This document shows, piece by piece, positions 34,955-45,557 of a stretch of DNA of 64,000 nucleotides. Where the stretch lies: positions 62,001 through 126,000 of the forward strand of contig OZ251253.1 in assembly GCA_965240325.2 (NCBI GenBank), written 5' to 3'. The stretch comes from Rebecca billardiae RCC1528. Lineage: Eukaryota; Haptophyta. Below the pieces are notes generated by a model. It saw only the letters and a list, made by a program, of their open reading frames with translations, was not told the DNA's origin and did no database searches. Each line of letters starts with the position of its first letter. The stretch's first letter is position 1. The position numbers and the translations under genes were made by a program.

Positions 34955-36131
34955 GATCTGTCACTGGCTCAACTCCTACAGCCAGCCCCCTCCTCGACCA
35001 GTGCAAGTTGACCAGTGCTCCGGCACCGGTCGGCACCCGCCCGCCTGCTGGCTCGCCGAGTGGCTTGTGAACCATTCGCCCGAAGGGGCGATGGCGAGCA
35101 CTGGGCGACGCGAGGGCCCGCGTGCGCAGCGCTCCCAAGGCCGCATGCGGGCTTGACAGCCGTGCGCGGGCGCTTTGCGGGGGCGAGAACACCCGTAGAC
35201 AGCAATCGCGCCGCCTCGTCCACGCCCTGGCCGCCCTCTCCGCGCGCAGAGACCTGCCGGATGGCAAGCGCAGTTCTGGAGAAGGCCTGTCCGACGAGCG
35301 TGATGGACACGCGTGCGCCCCTGGGACATTCAAAGGTCGGCTTTTTCGCTTCTGCGAGATGGGTATGGGTGTCTCAACATCACTGCTTCGCCGGCAGCCA
35401 TGCCGACATCGATCGGCAGGCCAGCAACGCGCAAGACGTGCATCTCGGTCGTGTGGCGTGCATGAGCCGCGAGCACTGGCACGACGTGCACGGCAAAGCC
35501 CGTCATGCGCCTCGACGCGCACGCGCCGCGGCGGACGACCGAGGAGGCGCGCGCAGGCTGGCCTTCTTGGCGGCGGCTGTCCGGGAGTGCCCGCGCACGC
35601 GCAACGCGTATTCAAAGAGCTCCCGGAAGGCAACGACTCCTATGGGACGCCTTGGGGACGCGCACGTTGCCTTTCGCCGCGCGAGGGCTCTTCGGGCGTA
35701 TGGTTTGCAAGCCAGTGGCAACCAGCGCGCGCGGTCCGGAGACGCAGGGCTGTTTTGTCACTTGCGAGTTCGGTCAATAGCTAGTTTCAGGGAAGTCCGC
35801 GGAAGATCGAATCTCATCCTGATACGCACTATCAGATGATCAGCTGTCCATCTGTGGAGCGGCATGAGCGATGAAAATATAGGGCTAAAGGCGCGATGCT
35901 CTTGATCATGCGGGAATGCACTCGATATCATAAATCCATACCGGCGTGGGTAATCCAAACTCTTTTTAACCAATCGTCGCGATATTACGACCCCACTTGT
36001 AAGTATGATCGTATTGGCGCGCGCTGAGGAATCTATCATGAATGCTATTTTAAACTATACGTGCCGGACCGCCCTGCACCGGACGGGCCCGGGGCTGACG
36101 AAACGGGCCAGACCGCCCGGGAGGCGCAGCC
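34955..36131. other. Spacer upstream of the giant gene and downstream of HPAT
   Basis: No gene is supported here. The left two thirds is GC-rich and holds a diverged 24-bp inverted repeat (35061-35084 and 35691-35714). From about 35,800 to 36,060 the base composition drops to clearly AT-richer sequence, just 3' of the HPAT stop. The giant gene's promoter must lie in this interval, but I recognise no core element. Confidence 0.6.
35061..35714. repeat. Diverged inverted repeat, 24-bp arms
   Basis: The reverse complement of 35061-35084 matches 35691-35714 at 21 of 24 positions (core ttcgggcg.atggtt..caagcca). Weaker similarity continues on both sides. It could be the relic ends of a small transposable element, or two opposite copies of a dispersed repeat. 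No target-site duplication was seen. Confidence 0.4.
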
Positions 36132-38843
36132 TCAGCGCGCGCCGTGGCGCGCGCCGTCCGCCTCGAGCAGCTGCGCGCACTTGGCGTTCGGGTCGCCGCT
36201 CGGATCGTCGATGACGACGGCACGCAGCTGGCCGTCCGACTTGGCGCCGTCGCGCTTCCGCCTCGCCTCGAACTGGTTGCACTCGCCGAACGCGAGCGTG
36301 TGCTGCTCGCCCACAAAGTTGGCGTACACGCGGCCGCCCTCGGCCGCGTCGAAGCCCCACTCGCCCAGGCCCCACGGCGTGGAGAGCAGCCCGCCGCTGA
36401 GGAAGAGCATCGGCTCCGCGCCGTCCCACGACCACGGCCCGCTGCCCTCCACCTGCGCGCCGCGCCGCGCGCCGCGCGCGTGGCGCGAGCGGCGTGAGCC
36501 GCGGGCGCGGCGGCGCGCGGACGCGGCCAGACGCGGCCGCGCGCGGCGCGCGGCCGCGCACCTTGGCTCGCAGCTCGGGCGGCGCGGCGTCGCGCGCGCT
36601 CGCCCACGCGGCGGCGCCGGCGGGCCGCTCGCCCACGAGGACGCCGGTGGTCGTGGTGCCCGTGCCGCGCCGCTTGCGCGTGCACTCGGCGCTGAAGCGC
36701 GCGGGCAGCGGCTCGGCCGAGCCGTCGGGCGGGTGCGCGCCCGGCGTGAGCACGCACGCCTCGTCGCACAGCGAGACGTCCACGCCCGAGACGTCCACGC
36801 CCGAGACGTCCACGCCCGAGACGTCCACGCCCGAGACGTCCACGCCCGAGACGTCCACGCCGCCGGCGGCGGCGTCGGCCGCGGCGGGCTGCCACGTGCC
36901 GGCGAGCGCGGCGGCGCCGGCGGCGCCGCCGCCCGCCTCGCCCGCGGGCGAGAGCAGCAAGCCGTCCGCGAGGAAGAACCAGCGCCGGCCGCGCCACGCG
37001 TACGGCCCGGCGCCGAGCAGCCGCTTGGCGGCCGGGTGCGCCGGCTCGAACCGGCCGGCGCCGCCCGCGCCCGCGCCCGCGCTCGCCCAGCCGGTGGTGC
37101 CGCGGCCCTCGGTGGGCCAGCCGGGCAGGTTGGCGGTGGCCTCGGCCCAGAGCGCGTGCAGCGTGTGCGCGCACGCGCCCGCGCACTTGGGCGGCGGCGC
37201 GAGCTCCTTGGGCGGGAAGGCGTTCATGTAGTTGCGCTTGTCGAGCGACCACTCGCCCTTGCGGGGGTAGGGCAGCCCCCGCGCCGTGTACTCGAGCCCG
37301 TACGTGTAGTGGAAGGTGTAGTAGCCCGCGGACTCGAAGGAGGCGTCGCAGTGCCACAGCGCGGAGGGCTCGACCTGGATCGTCGGCCACAGCTTGTGCC
37401 GGATCTTCATCCGCGCCGCCGCCAGCGTGTACCCCCACATCTCGAGCACCCAGCCGTACGCCGCGTTGGCCGCCGGGTCCCGCTTGAGCGCCATCGAGAG
37501 CGCAAACCAGTGCGGCGTCAGCTTGCGCAGCAGGTCGACGTGGATGATGACGGGCGAGGGGCCGATCGGGTCGACCGTGTCGCACGCGGTGTGGTACGGC
37601 CGCGCCGCCGCGCACAGCTTGCTGTCCTTCGCGTTCATGTACCCGAACGGGTAGCCGACCGGCAGCGTGGGCTGCGCCTTGTTTGGCAGCGGCCGCATGT
37701 ACAGGTGGTCCGTCTCCGCGATCAGCACGTACTCCTCCTTCACGTACTGGCGGAAGCGCGCCGACTGCATGAACTGGAGCACGCCGTACGGCCGGTTGAG
37801 CACGACGAAGCCGAGGTCGCCTGCCGGTCCGCGCCGAGGCGGCGGGGGGGGGGGGGGGTGGAGGGGAGGGCGCGCGGCTCGGCGCGCGGCGCGGCGCGCG
37901 GCGCGGCGCGGCGCGGCGCGGCGCGGCGCGGCCGCCGGCGCGGCCGCGCGGCGCGGCGCGCACCGCAGCGCTCAAAGCTGCACTGCAGCGTGTCGAGCGG
38001 GCAGTCGCACTCGGGCAGCGACGCGTCGCAGTAGCAACGCGGCGAGCGCAGCACCGCCTGCCAGTCGCAGTCGCACTCGGGCTTGTCCTTGCCCGCGACC
38101 ATCCGCTTGACGGTGAAGGTGGGCATCTCGTCGCACAGCTCGTCGCACCCGCCGTCGAACGTGTTGAGCAGCCGGGTGAAGCCGCCCATGTCGGAGCACG
38201 GGTGCTCCTTCTTGAGCTTGTTGAAGTGGTACCACATCATGCGCGACTGCCACTGCTGGTACGTCGACGAGTCCGCCGTCTGCACGACGTGGAACGGGCG
38301 GCGGCCGGCGGGGCACTCGCCCGTCGACGGGTCGGGCTCGGCCGGGCCGCTGTCGGCCTCGGGGCACGCGTCGCACGAGAAGGGGCACTTCTCGCGCATG
38401 TACGCCGGGTTCTTCGTGCACTCGCCCCCGCCCGCCCACGCCGAGCACAGCGGCTCCACGTCCGCGCAGCCCGGCCGGCCGCCCGGCTTGGCCTTGGCGC
38501 CGGCCGCGGGCCCGCGCGCCGCCGCGGACAGCGCGGACTGGCGCTTGGCCACGGGGTTGGGCGCGGGCTTGGCGCCGCCCGCGGCGGGGACGGGCGCCGA
38601 GCCGCCCGCGCGCGCGCTCGCGCTCGCCTCGGCGAGCGCCTCCAGCCGCTTGATGCGCGAGAGGATCGCGCGCTGCGACGCGGGCGACTCGCCGTCGTCG
38701 AGCGAGCCCCACGTGCACGCCATGCGGCCGGCCTGGAAGCCGGTGGCGAGGAGGAGCAGGTAGCCGACGAGGTGGAGCGTCGACGCGCCGCCGCCGCCGC
38801 GGTTGGCGCCCGCCGCGCCGCCGCCGCGCTGCACGGTCCCCAT
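36132..38843 (-). CDS. Peptidyl-hydroxyproline O-arabinosyltransferase-like glycosyltransferase with ShKT domain
   Basis: Predicted Golgi or ER type II enzyme adding arabinose to hydroxyproline in secreted proteins. Exons are 38843-37964, 37820-36562 and 36452-36132, giving 819 residues. The introns are 143 bp (GTGCGC...GGCAG) and 109 bp (GTGCGC...CGCAG), and both joins restore conserved sequence. Residues 22-39 are a hydrophobic anchor. Residues 126-160 form a ShKT domain with six cysteines. The glycosyltransferase core runs about 183-497 with the plant HPAT landmarks: 'RPFHVVQTADSSTYQQWQ', 'EEYVLIAETDHLYMRPLPN' (322-340, the DxD-like ETDH), 'DPIGPSPVII', 'YGWVLEMWGY', 'FHYTYGLEY' and 'KGEWSLDKR'. 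A Cys-rich insert lies at 255-288. The C-terminal extension (about 565-819) has two similar segments with 'LADGLLLSP' and 'LSGGLLSTP', and six tandem GVDVS units at 614-643. It lies next to the giant Ser-Pro protein gene. Confidence 0.88.
36775..36864 (-). repeat. 15-bp coding minisatellite (GVDVS)6
   Basis: The unit gacgtccacgcccga occurs six times in a row in exon 2 of the arabinosyltransferase gene. It encodes GVDVS repeats between the two similar C-terminal segments. The unit length keeps frame, so copy number can vary without breaking the protein. Confidence 0.85.
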
Positions 38844-39000
38844 CGTGCGAGCCCTCGAGCGCCCGCACGCGCCCGTCGCAAAGCGCGCGGCTTGGGGATG
38901 CGCCCGCGCAGTGGCGGCAGGCGGCGAGAGAGCGCGCGCGGGTGGCAGTTGAGTGCGTCGCTCGAAGAGCGAGCTCCTGACCAAGCTCATCGGCGGCAGG
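38844..39000. promoter_or_regulatory. 157-bp divergent promoter region (HPAT / PIP5K)
   Basis: Only 157 bp separate the ATG of the minus-strand arabinosyltransferase from the ATG of the plus-strand PIP5K-like gene, so both promoters and 5' UTRs must share this GC-rich interval. I see no TATA-like box. Confidence 0.5.
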
Positions 39001-41041
39001 ATGGCGCCGCCGCGCGAGCCGAGCCGAGGCGCGCCCGCGCGGATCGGGCGGCCGATCCGCGAGGGGCACGCGTCGTACGCGATGACGCGCGCGATCAAGC
39101 TCGGCGTCGCGCACACCGTCGCGCAGGCCGCGTGCGACGCGCCGCGCCCGCTCGCGCTCTCCGACTTTGCCGCCGAGCTGCGCGTGCGCTTCCCGGCCGA
39201 GGGCTCGCGCCGCACGCCGCCGCACGGCGGCGAGGAGTTCGTGCTGCGCGACTACGCGCCGCTGGCGTTCCGGCAGATCCGGGAGCACTTTGGCGTCACC
39301 GCCGCCGAGTACGTCCTCTCCGTCGCCGGCGAGCACCCGCTGCGCGAGCTGGGCGCGCCCGGCAAGTCGGGCTCAGTCTTCTACCTCACACACGACGCGC
39401 GGTACATGGTGAAGACGGTGTCGCGGAAGGAGTGCCGCTTCCTCCGCGCGGCGCTGGGGCGGTACTACTGCTACCTCCTCGCCCACCCCTCCTCCCTCCT
39501 CCCGCGCTTCTTCGGCCTCGTCTCCCTCCGGCTGCGCGCGGGCGGCCGCGGCGCGCGGCCCGGCTCGTCGGCCGGCCGCGAGCGCGACAAGGTGCGGCTG
39601 CTGCTGATGAACAACCTGCTGCCGGACTGCTACGCGTTCGAGCGGTACGACCTGAAGGGCTCGTCGCTCGGCCGCCAGGCCTCCGCCGCCGAGCGCGCCG
39701 ACCCCTTCGGCGTGCGCAAGGACCGCGACTTTGCCGAGCGGCTGCGCGTGCCGGAGGACCTGCGCGCGCTGCTGTCCTCGCAGCTGCAGGCGGACTGCGC
39801 GTGGCTCGAGTCGCTGCACGTGATGGACTACTCGCTGCTGGTGGGGCTGCACTGGCCGGCGAGGGACGGGCGGGAGCGGCGGGACAGCGCCGCGCGCGCG
39901 CGCCGCCCGCCGCGCTCGCCGCGCTCGGGCGGCGCGTCGCCGCTCGACGGCGCGTCCGCCGCGCACGCGCCGCGCTGCCCGCTCTCGCCGCCCTCGTCCG
40001 ACGACGACGGCGCCGACGAGGCGCGCGCGCCGGGCGGGCGCGGGCTGTACGGCATCGACGGCGTGGCGGCGCCGCGGCCCGACGCCGACCTCGCGCGCCG
40101 CCTCCGCCCGTGGCCGCGCGTGCACGCCGCCGAGGCCGCGTTCCGCCAGCCGCGCCGCGCGAGGCACGCCGCCGCGGCCGCGCGCGCCGAGCCGGCCGCG
40201 GCCGCGCGGCTCGGCGACGGCGGCGCCGGCCTCGCCGCGGGCGGCGTGGACGACGGCTCGGACGCGCACTCCGCCGCGCACTCCGCCGAGGGCACGTGCG
40301 CCTCCGCCGCCAGCGGCGCCACGCCCTCGGGCGGCGCCACGCCGCCCGGCGGCGGCGCCACGCCCTCGCGGCGCGCGGCGCGCGCGTCCGCGGGCTCGTC
40401 GGCCGCCGCGCAGCCGCGCACCGAGCCGCCGAGCGGCGGCTCGGAGAGCGACGACGAGGCGGAGGCGGCGGCGGCGGCGCGGCGGGCGCGCGGCGCCGCC
40501 GCCGTGTTCGACGACTCGGACGACGCGTGGGACGGCGCCGCCTCCGACGGCGAGCTCGACCACCTCGAGCGCGCGCTCGCGGCCGCGCACCTGCCGAGCG
40601 CGGCCGCGCCGCGCCGCGCGTCCGCGCTGCCGACCGCCGCAGCGGCGGCGCTCAACCTCTCGCCGCGCCGCGCCAAGGACGGCGCGGTCGCGGCGGCGGC
40701 GGCGGCGGCGGCGGCGACGCGCGGCGGCGCGGCCGCGGGCTGCGCGGGGTGCGGCTGCTCCCGGCTGCTCAGCGTGCCGCTGCCGGGCGGGCCGCTGGGC
40801 GCGGCGCCGCGCGCGCCCTCGCCCTCCGAGCCCTCCGCCGACTCGGACGACAGCGAGGGCGGCGTGGGCGGCGGCGCGCTGCTCTTCGGGCGCGGGCTGC
40901 GCTCGATGCCCACGATGCCCGCCATCTTCCGGCCCGCGTCGAGCGAGAGCGCCGCGGCCGACTGCGCGGGCGGCGGCTCGGGCGGCGGCGCGGGCGCGGG
41001 CGGCGCGGGCGCGGACGCGCGCGGCCACCGCCGCTGCCAGA

Positions 41042-41072
<31 letters not shown>

Positions 41073-42160
41073 GTGCGCGGCCGAGGCGTCGCGCAAGCAG
41101 ACGCCGCCGTTCGCGCGCGCCATGTCGGTCACGTCGACGCGCGCGAACAAGAGCGCCTTCGCGCTCCCCGCCTCCAGCGGCGCGCCCGTCGAGGTCACGC
41201 CGCCCACGCGCGAGCAGCTCGACGCCGCGTTTGCCGCGTCCGCGCGCGCGGCGCGCCGGCGCGCGAGCGGCGCGGGCTCGGAGGGCGGCGCCGCGCCCGG
41301 GCTCGGCGGCGGCGGCGCGGACGTCTCCACCTTCAAGGCGGACGACGGCGGCTTCCGCTGCGTCTCCGTCCGCGGCGGCGAGGTGGAGGGCGTGCGCGTG
41401 TACATCGGCATCATCGACATCCTGCAGCAGTACACGCGCCTCAAGCAGATGGAGCACGCGTACAAGGCGGCGCGCTGGGCGTCCGAGAAGGAGGTGCGCG
41501 CGTGCGCACAGGGGCGCGTGCGTGCGCACAGGGGCGCGCGAGGGGCGCGGGCGCGCGGGGGCTCACGCCGCTGCCCCTCCGCCCGCCCCTCCGTGCGTGC
41601 GCGCGCGCGCGCGCGTCCACGCCCCCCAGGGCATCTCTGTCGTCTCGCCCGACAAGTACGCGGCGCGCTTCCGCTCCTTCATCCTCAACAAGTTCCAGCC
41701 GCTCTCCTCCTCCACCTCCGCGCGCGCGCCCGCGCTCGGCGCCGCGGCGGCGGGCGCGACGACGGCGGGCGCGGAGCACACGATCGCGCGTGCGCGCAGC
41801 TTCGCCGTCGAGCCGCTGCACGTCTCGCAGCGCGCCGTCTCGGAGCTCTCGGGGCGCGCGCCCACCGCGCTCGGCGCGGACGACGGCGCGCGCGCAGCGG
41901 CAGCCGGCTCGTCGAGCGACGAGGAGCCGCAGGGGGGCGGCGGCGCGGGCGGCGCGCGCGCGCGGCTGCCGCGCAGCCCGCGCGGCCCGCCGTCGCCGCG
42001 CACGAGCTCGCCCGCGGGGCGCGTGGCGAGCGCGCACGGCGACGCCGCGGCCGCGCGGCCGCCGACACGGCCGGGCGCGGGCGCGCCCTTGCCCGTCCGC
42101 AGGCGGAGCTCCGGCGCCGACTCGGCCAACTCGCGCGAGGCGGCCACGGGCGAGCAGTGA
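39001..42160 (+). CDS. Phosphatidylinositol-4-phosphate 5-kinase-like protein
   Basis: Lipid kinase predicted to make PI(4,5)P2 at the plasma membrane. Exons are 39001-41493 and 41630-42160, giving 1,007 residues. The 136-bp intron (GTGCGC...CCCAG) joins '...ASEKE' to 'GISVVSPDKY' in phase 0. Landmarks: 'IREGHASYAM' near residue 20; glycine-rich ATP loop 'GKSGSVFYLTHDARYMVKTV' (121-140) with the catalytic-type Lys; 'MNNLL' (203); 'RYDLKGSSLGR' (215-225); 'MDYSLLVGLHW' (275-285); 'YIGIIDILQQYT' (about 801); and the final 'VSPDKYAARFRSFI', which precedes the Ser/Ala/Arg-rich tail. About 510 low-complexity residues (286-795) separate the last two lobes, far more than in animal or plant enzymes. 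No MORN repeats are seen. The first in-frame ATG was chosen; the frame is open a little further upstream without another ATG. Confidence 0.9.
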
Positions 42161-42202
42161 CGCGCGCGCCCGCCAATGATCAAATCGCTCGATCGCGCGC
42201 CG

Positions 42203-42224
42203 ATATATATATATATATATATAT
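42203..42224. repeat. (AT)11 microsatellite
   Basis: An uninterrupted AT run 43 bp after the PIP5K stop codon. Two shorter TA tracts follow at about 42478-42490 and 42578-42607. Confidence 0.95.
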
Positions 42225-42577
42225 CGCGCATGCATCATAGCAGCGCGCAGAGTCGCTACTCACTCTCTACTAGTACTTGCTTCGGACCGTGGACGGATCG
42301 CGTCCGGTTCGGCTCATGGGCGAGTCGTCCTGCGACGATGACGAGCTAGTCGTCAGCGCTAAGCGCCGATTTAATAATATACGATATACCGCCGTTCGTC
42401 GATCGTCAGTCGGGCTATATGGCGGCCGGCTATAGCTACCGCGCCATCAGCGGCGACGCGGACATACTGCTACTGCTATATATATATATACTACAGGGCG
42501 CGGTCAGGGGCCATATAAGCATCTGCCGTATCCGCCGTACGGGCGCGCGCGCCGCGCGCGCGCGCCCTCTAAGACCG

Positions 42578-42607
42578 TATATATATATAATATATATATA
42601 TATATAT
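42578..42607. repeat. TA microsatellite, interrupted once
   Basis: TATATA-type run with a single AA interruption, in the AT-rich convergent gap. Confidence 0.9.
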
Positions 42608-43331
42608 TGTCGTGCGCACTCAGACGGACATCACAATGTGACAGACGACAATCTGTCGGCATCACTAGGGACCTTCCGTATCAGGATTACCTGCGCAGGT
42701 CCGACGTCCCTCAGGGGCCTGCGTATATATAATAATTAAATAAATACACGTCAGCGACGTTACGCCTTATTTTCCAATAGAGCCGGATTCCTACTCCCCC
42801 AGCGCGTCGCGCGCGAGCTCTGAGCCGGTTGGCGTCTCAACGCGGTCTCCTCGTCTGCGCAGTTCGGTTGCCTGCTGCATCATCTCAGCAGACTATCAAT
42901 TAATATAAGAGTGACGAATAATAATCCGCGATGATCGACTACTACTGCGCGCGCGCGATTCACTCGATCGACGACCCGTGCCGCGGCCCGCCCCGCGGCG
43001 GCCAGTAGAGTAGTTGGCGGCCAGATCGTCAAGCTCGAGCGGGCCCGAAGTTCGTCCTCAGATGGCAGCAGCTAGCCCATCTATCGGATCAATCGTCTAT
43101 ACCTCGTCGTCACCCATACCGACCGTACCGACCCTTCCGCTCGCCACTCTGAGCCTTGCGCCGTCGTCAGACGAGCTCGCGCGCACGGGCGCCATCGCGA
43201 AGGGTGGGACCGCCCACCCCGCCACGGTCCGAATTCCGGCCCGCCGGTAAAGAGATATCATCGGCCCCGGACATCGTCCACGTGCGGCGGCCCAGCGGCG
43301 CGCAGCTCCGAGTGGACGGTCACTGGCCCAG

Positions 43332-45525
43332 TCACTGGCTGCTCGAGAAGAGCATGAACTGCAGCAGCGAGTCGCCGTCGTGCTTGGCGCTGGTGTGCTC
43401 GAGCATCTCCGAGATCTGAGAGAGCCGCGCGACGTGCACGCCGAGCTGGGACTGGAGCAGCACCTTCTGCTGCTCCGCGCGCGAGATGCGCAGGTCCGCC
43501 TCGAACACCGCCTGCAGCAGCGCGGCGAGCCGCTCGGACGACGCCTCGGCCGTGCCGCCCACCTCCGCCTCGGCCGCGTCGCGCGCGGCCCTCTCGTCCG
43601 CCACCTGCTGCTCGAGCTCGCGCAGCTGCTCCGAGATGGCGCACACCGCGCCCTCGACGTCGGAGCGCTCGGCCTCCGCCGCGTGCAGCTGCGAGCGCAG
43701 CATCGCGACGTTCTGCGGCAGGAAGGCGAGCGAGCGGCCCCGCTTCTTGAACGCCTCGAGCAGCGCCGCCACCTGCTTGCGCAGCGCCTTGACCCAGCCG
43801 TGCTTCTCGTCGAGCGAGCCGCACGCAAACGCCGCGCACCGCCGCCCGACCACCACCTCGAACGCGTGCAGCGGCGCGGCCGGCGCGGCGGCGGCGGCGC
43901 CGCCGCGCGCGCCGCCCGCGGGCGCCTCGGGCTCGGGCAGCGCGCGCACGCGCGCCTTGGCGAGCGAGAGCGCCTCGCGCACCGCGTGCCCGCCGAGCAG
44001 CGAGGGCGTGGCGAGCAGCAGCACGTCGTTGAACATGAGCAGCCGCAGCAGCCGCACGGGGCGGGCACCGCGGCCGCGCTCGACGCCGCCGCCGCCGCAC
44101 GCGCCGCCGCCGAGGGCGGAGGCGGCGGGCGAGCCGCCGCCCGGCGGCGGGATCTCGCGCACGAGGCCCTCGCGCACGAAGCGGCGGTGCGCGAGCGCCA
44201 GCCCGCCGGGCAGCGCCGCGCACCGCTCGTCCGCGCCCAGCTCGGCCGCGAGCGCCGCCACGCGCGCCGCCGCCTCCGCGTCGGCGATGGCGGCGTTGAC
44301 GGCGGTGCAGAGCTCCTTCAGGCGCAGCGCCGCCTCCTGCAGCGGCGCCGCCTCGGGCGCGCCCGGCGGCGTGAGCCCGAGCAGCCGCTCGACGAGCAGC
44401 AGGTACCTGCGCGGCGCGCGCGCGCGCGCGCGCTCGCTCGCGTGAGCGGCGCGGCGCGCGGCGCGCGGCAGCGGGCGGGCGCGGCGCACGGCGCGCGGCG
44501 CGCGCGCACCTGGGCACGCGCTGCACGGGCTGGATGAGCACGGTCTCGAGCGGGCAGCCCAGCGCCGCCTCCGCCTCGCGCACCACGCGCTCGACCGCGC
44601 CGCTCTCGCGCGCCTTGGCCAGCGCCGCGCGCGTGCGCGCGTACGAGGAGACGTGCGGCGCGTACACCTTGAGCAGCGGCAGCGCGCCCACCAGCGAGCA
44701 CCCCAGCGCGCGCGCGGGGCAGAGCGCGCGCAGCGCGGGGCCGACGGCGGCGAGGACGAGCGCGGAGACGTTGTGGATCACGCGCACGTTGCCCACGAGC
44801 GCGCGCGCGCCGCGCTCGCCCAGCGCGGGCAGCGCCTCGAGCGGGCGCACGAGCGCGCGCACGCACTGGCCGAGCGCGTCGCAGTAGCGCCGCTCGCTCG
44901 ACACGAGCTCGGCCGCCACACACCGCCGCGTGAGCCCGCGCTTGATCGGGCCGCGCCACGCGCGGCGCGCGGCGACGCCGCGCGCGCGCGCCTGCACGAA
45001 CGTCGCGGCGGCGTGCGCCTTGCCCCACGGCGCCGCCTCGCCGCCGCCAGCCGCCGCGGGCGTCGACGCGCGCGCCGCGCGCAGCGACGCGCCGCGCGCG
45101 GACGCGGGCAGCGGCCGGCCGGCGAACGCGAGCCGCGCGGCGCTGATCGACGTGGCCGAGATGGTCGCCGGGCGCACGAAGGGCGAGGGCGCGCCGACGA
45201 CCACGCCCGCGCTCGAGCGCGCCGAGAGCGGCAGCGTCACCGAGCCGCCGGGCAGCGAGCCGCCGCAGCGCGCGCCGCAGCCGGCCGCGGCCGCGCGCGC
45301 GGCCGCCTCTGCCGCGCACGCCGCGCCGCCCGCCGGCGCCGAGCGCACGGCGGGCGACGGGCCGTGCGGCGGGAGCAGCGCGCGCGCCGGCGAGGGGAGC
45401 GACACCGGCGGCGGGCGCGCGAAGCCGCCCGGCTCCTCCTCCGCCGCCGCCGCCGGTGCCGCCGCCGCCGGTGGCGGCGGCGGGCGTGGCGGCGGCGGCG
45501 GCGGCTCGCGCGCTGGCTGCGGCGC

Positions 45526-45557
<32 letters not shown>

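Larger units (their letters stand above)
42161..43331. other. AT-rich convergent intergenic gap with TA microsatellites
   Basis: This lies between the stop of PIP5K (plus) and the stop of the RhoGEF (minus). It has three TA tracts, frequent TATATA and several GATC/CGAT words, and is much less GC-rich than the genes. No ORF or RNA gene is supported. Both 3' UTRs and polyadenylation signals must lie here. Confidence 0.6.

Noticed and set aside
7479-35156. Plus-strand Gly-rich frame of about 9,200 codons, continuing the pattern of plus-strand frames at 75-2678, 2796-5792 and 5910-7394
   Set aside because: It has stops between these blocks, starts in no credible leader, and its variable residues are exactly what silent Ser-codon variation on the minus strand would produce. 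The minus frame is longer, unbroken and has a signal sequence.
23365-35633. Other minus frames reading Arg/Ala repeats (34767-23365) and Ala-Glu-Pro repeats (35633-30654)
   Set aside because: They are phase shadows of the SPPP rod. They do not continue into the module region and lack a plausible leader.
39373-41529. Long minus-strand frames (718 and 545 codons) antisense to PIP5K
   Set aside because: Shadow of a GC-rich, codon-biased exon; low-complexity Ala/Arg composition with no domain, while the plus strand has clear kinase motifs.
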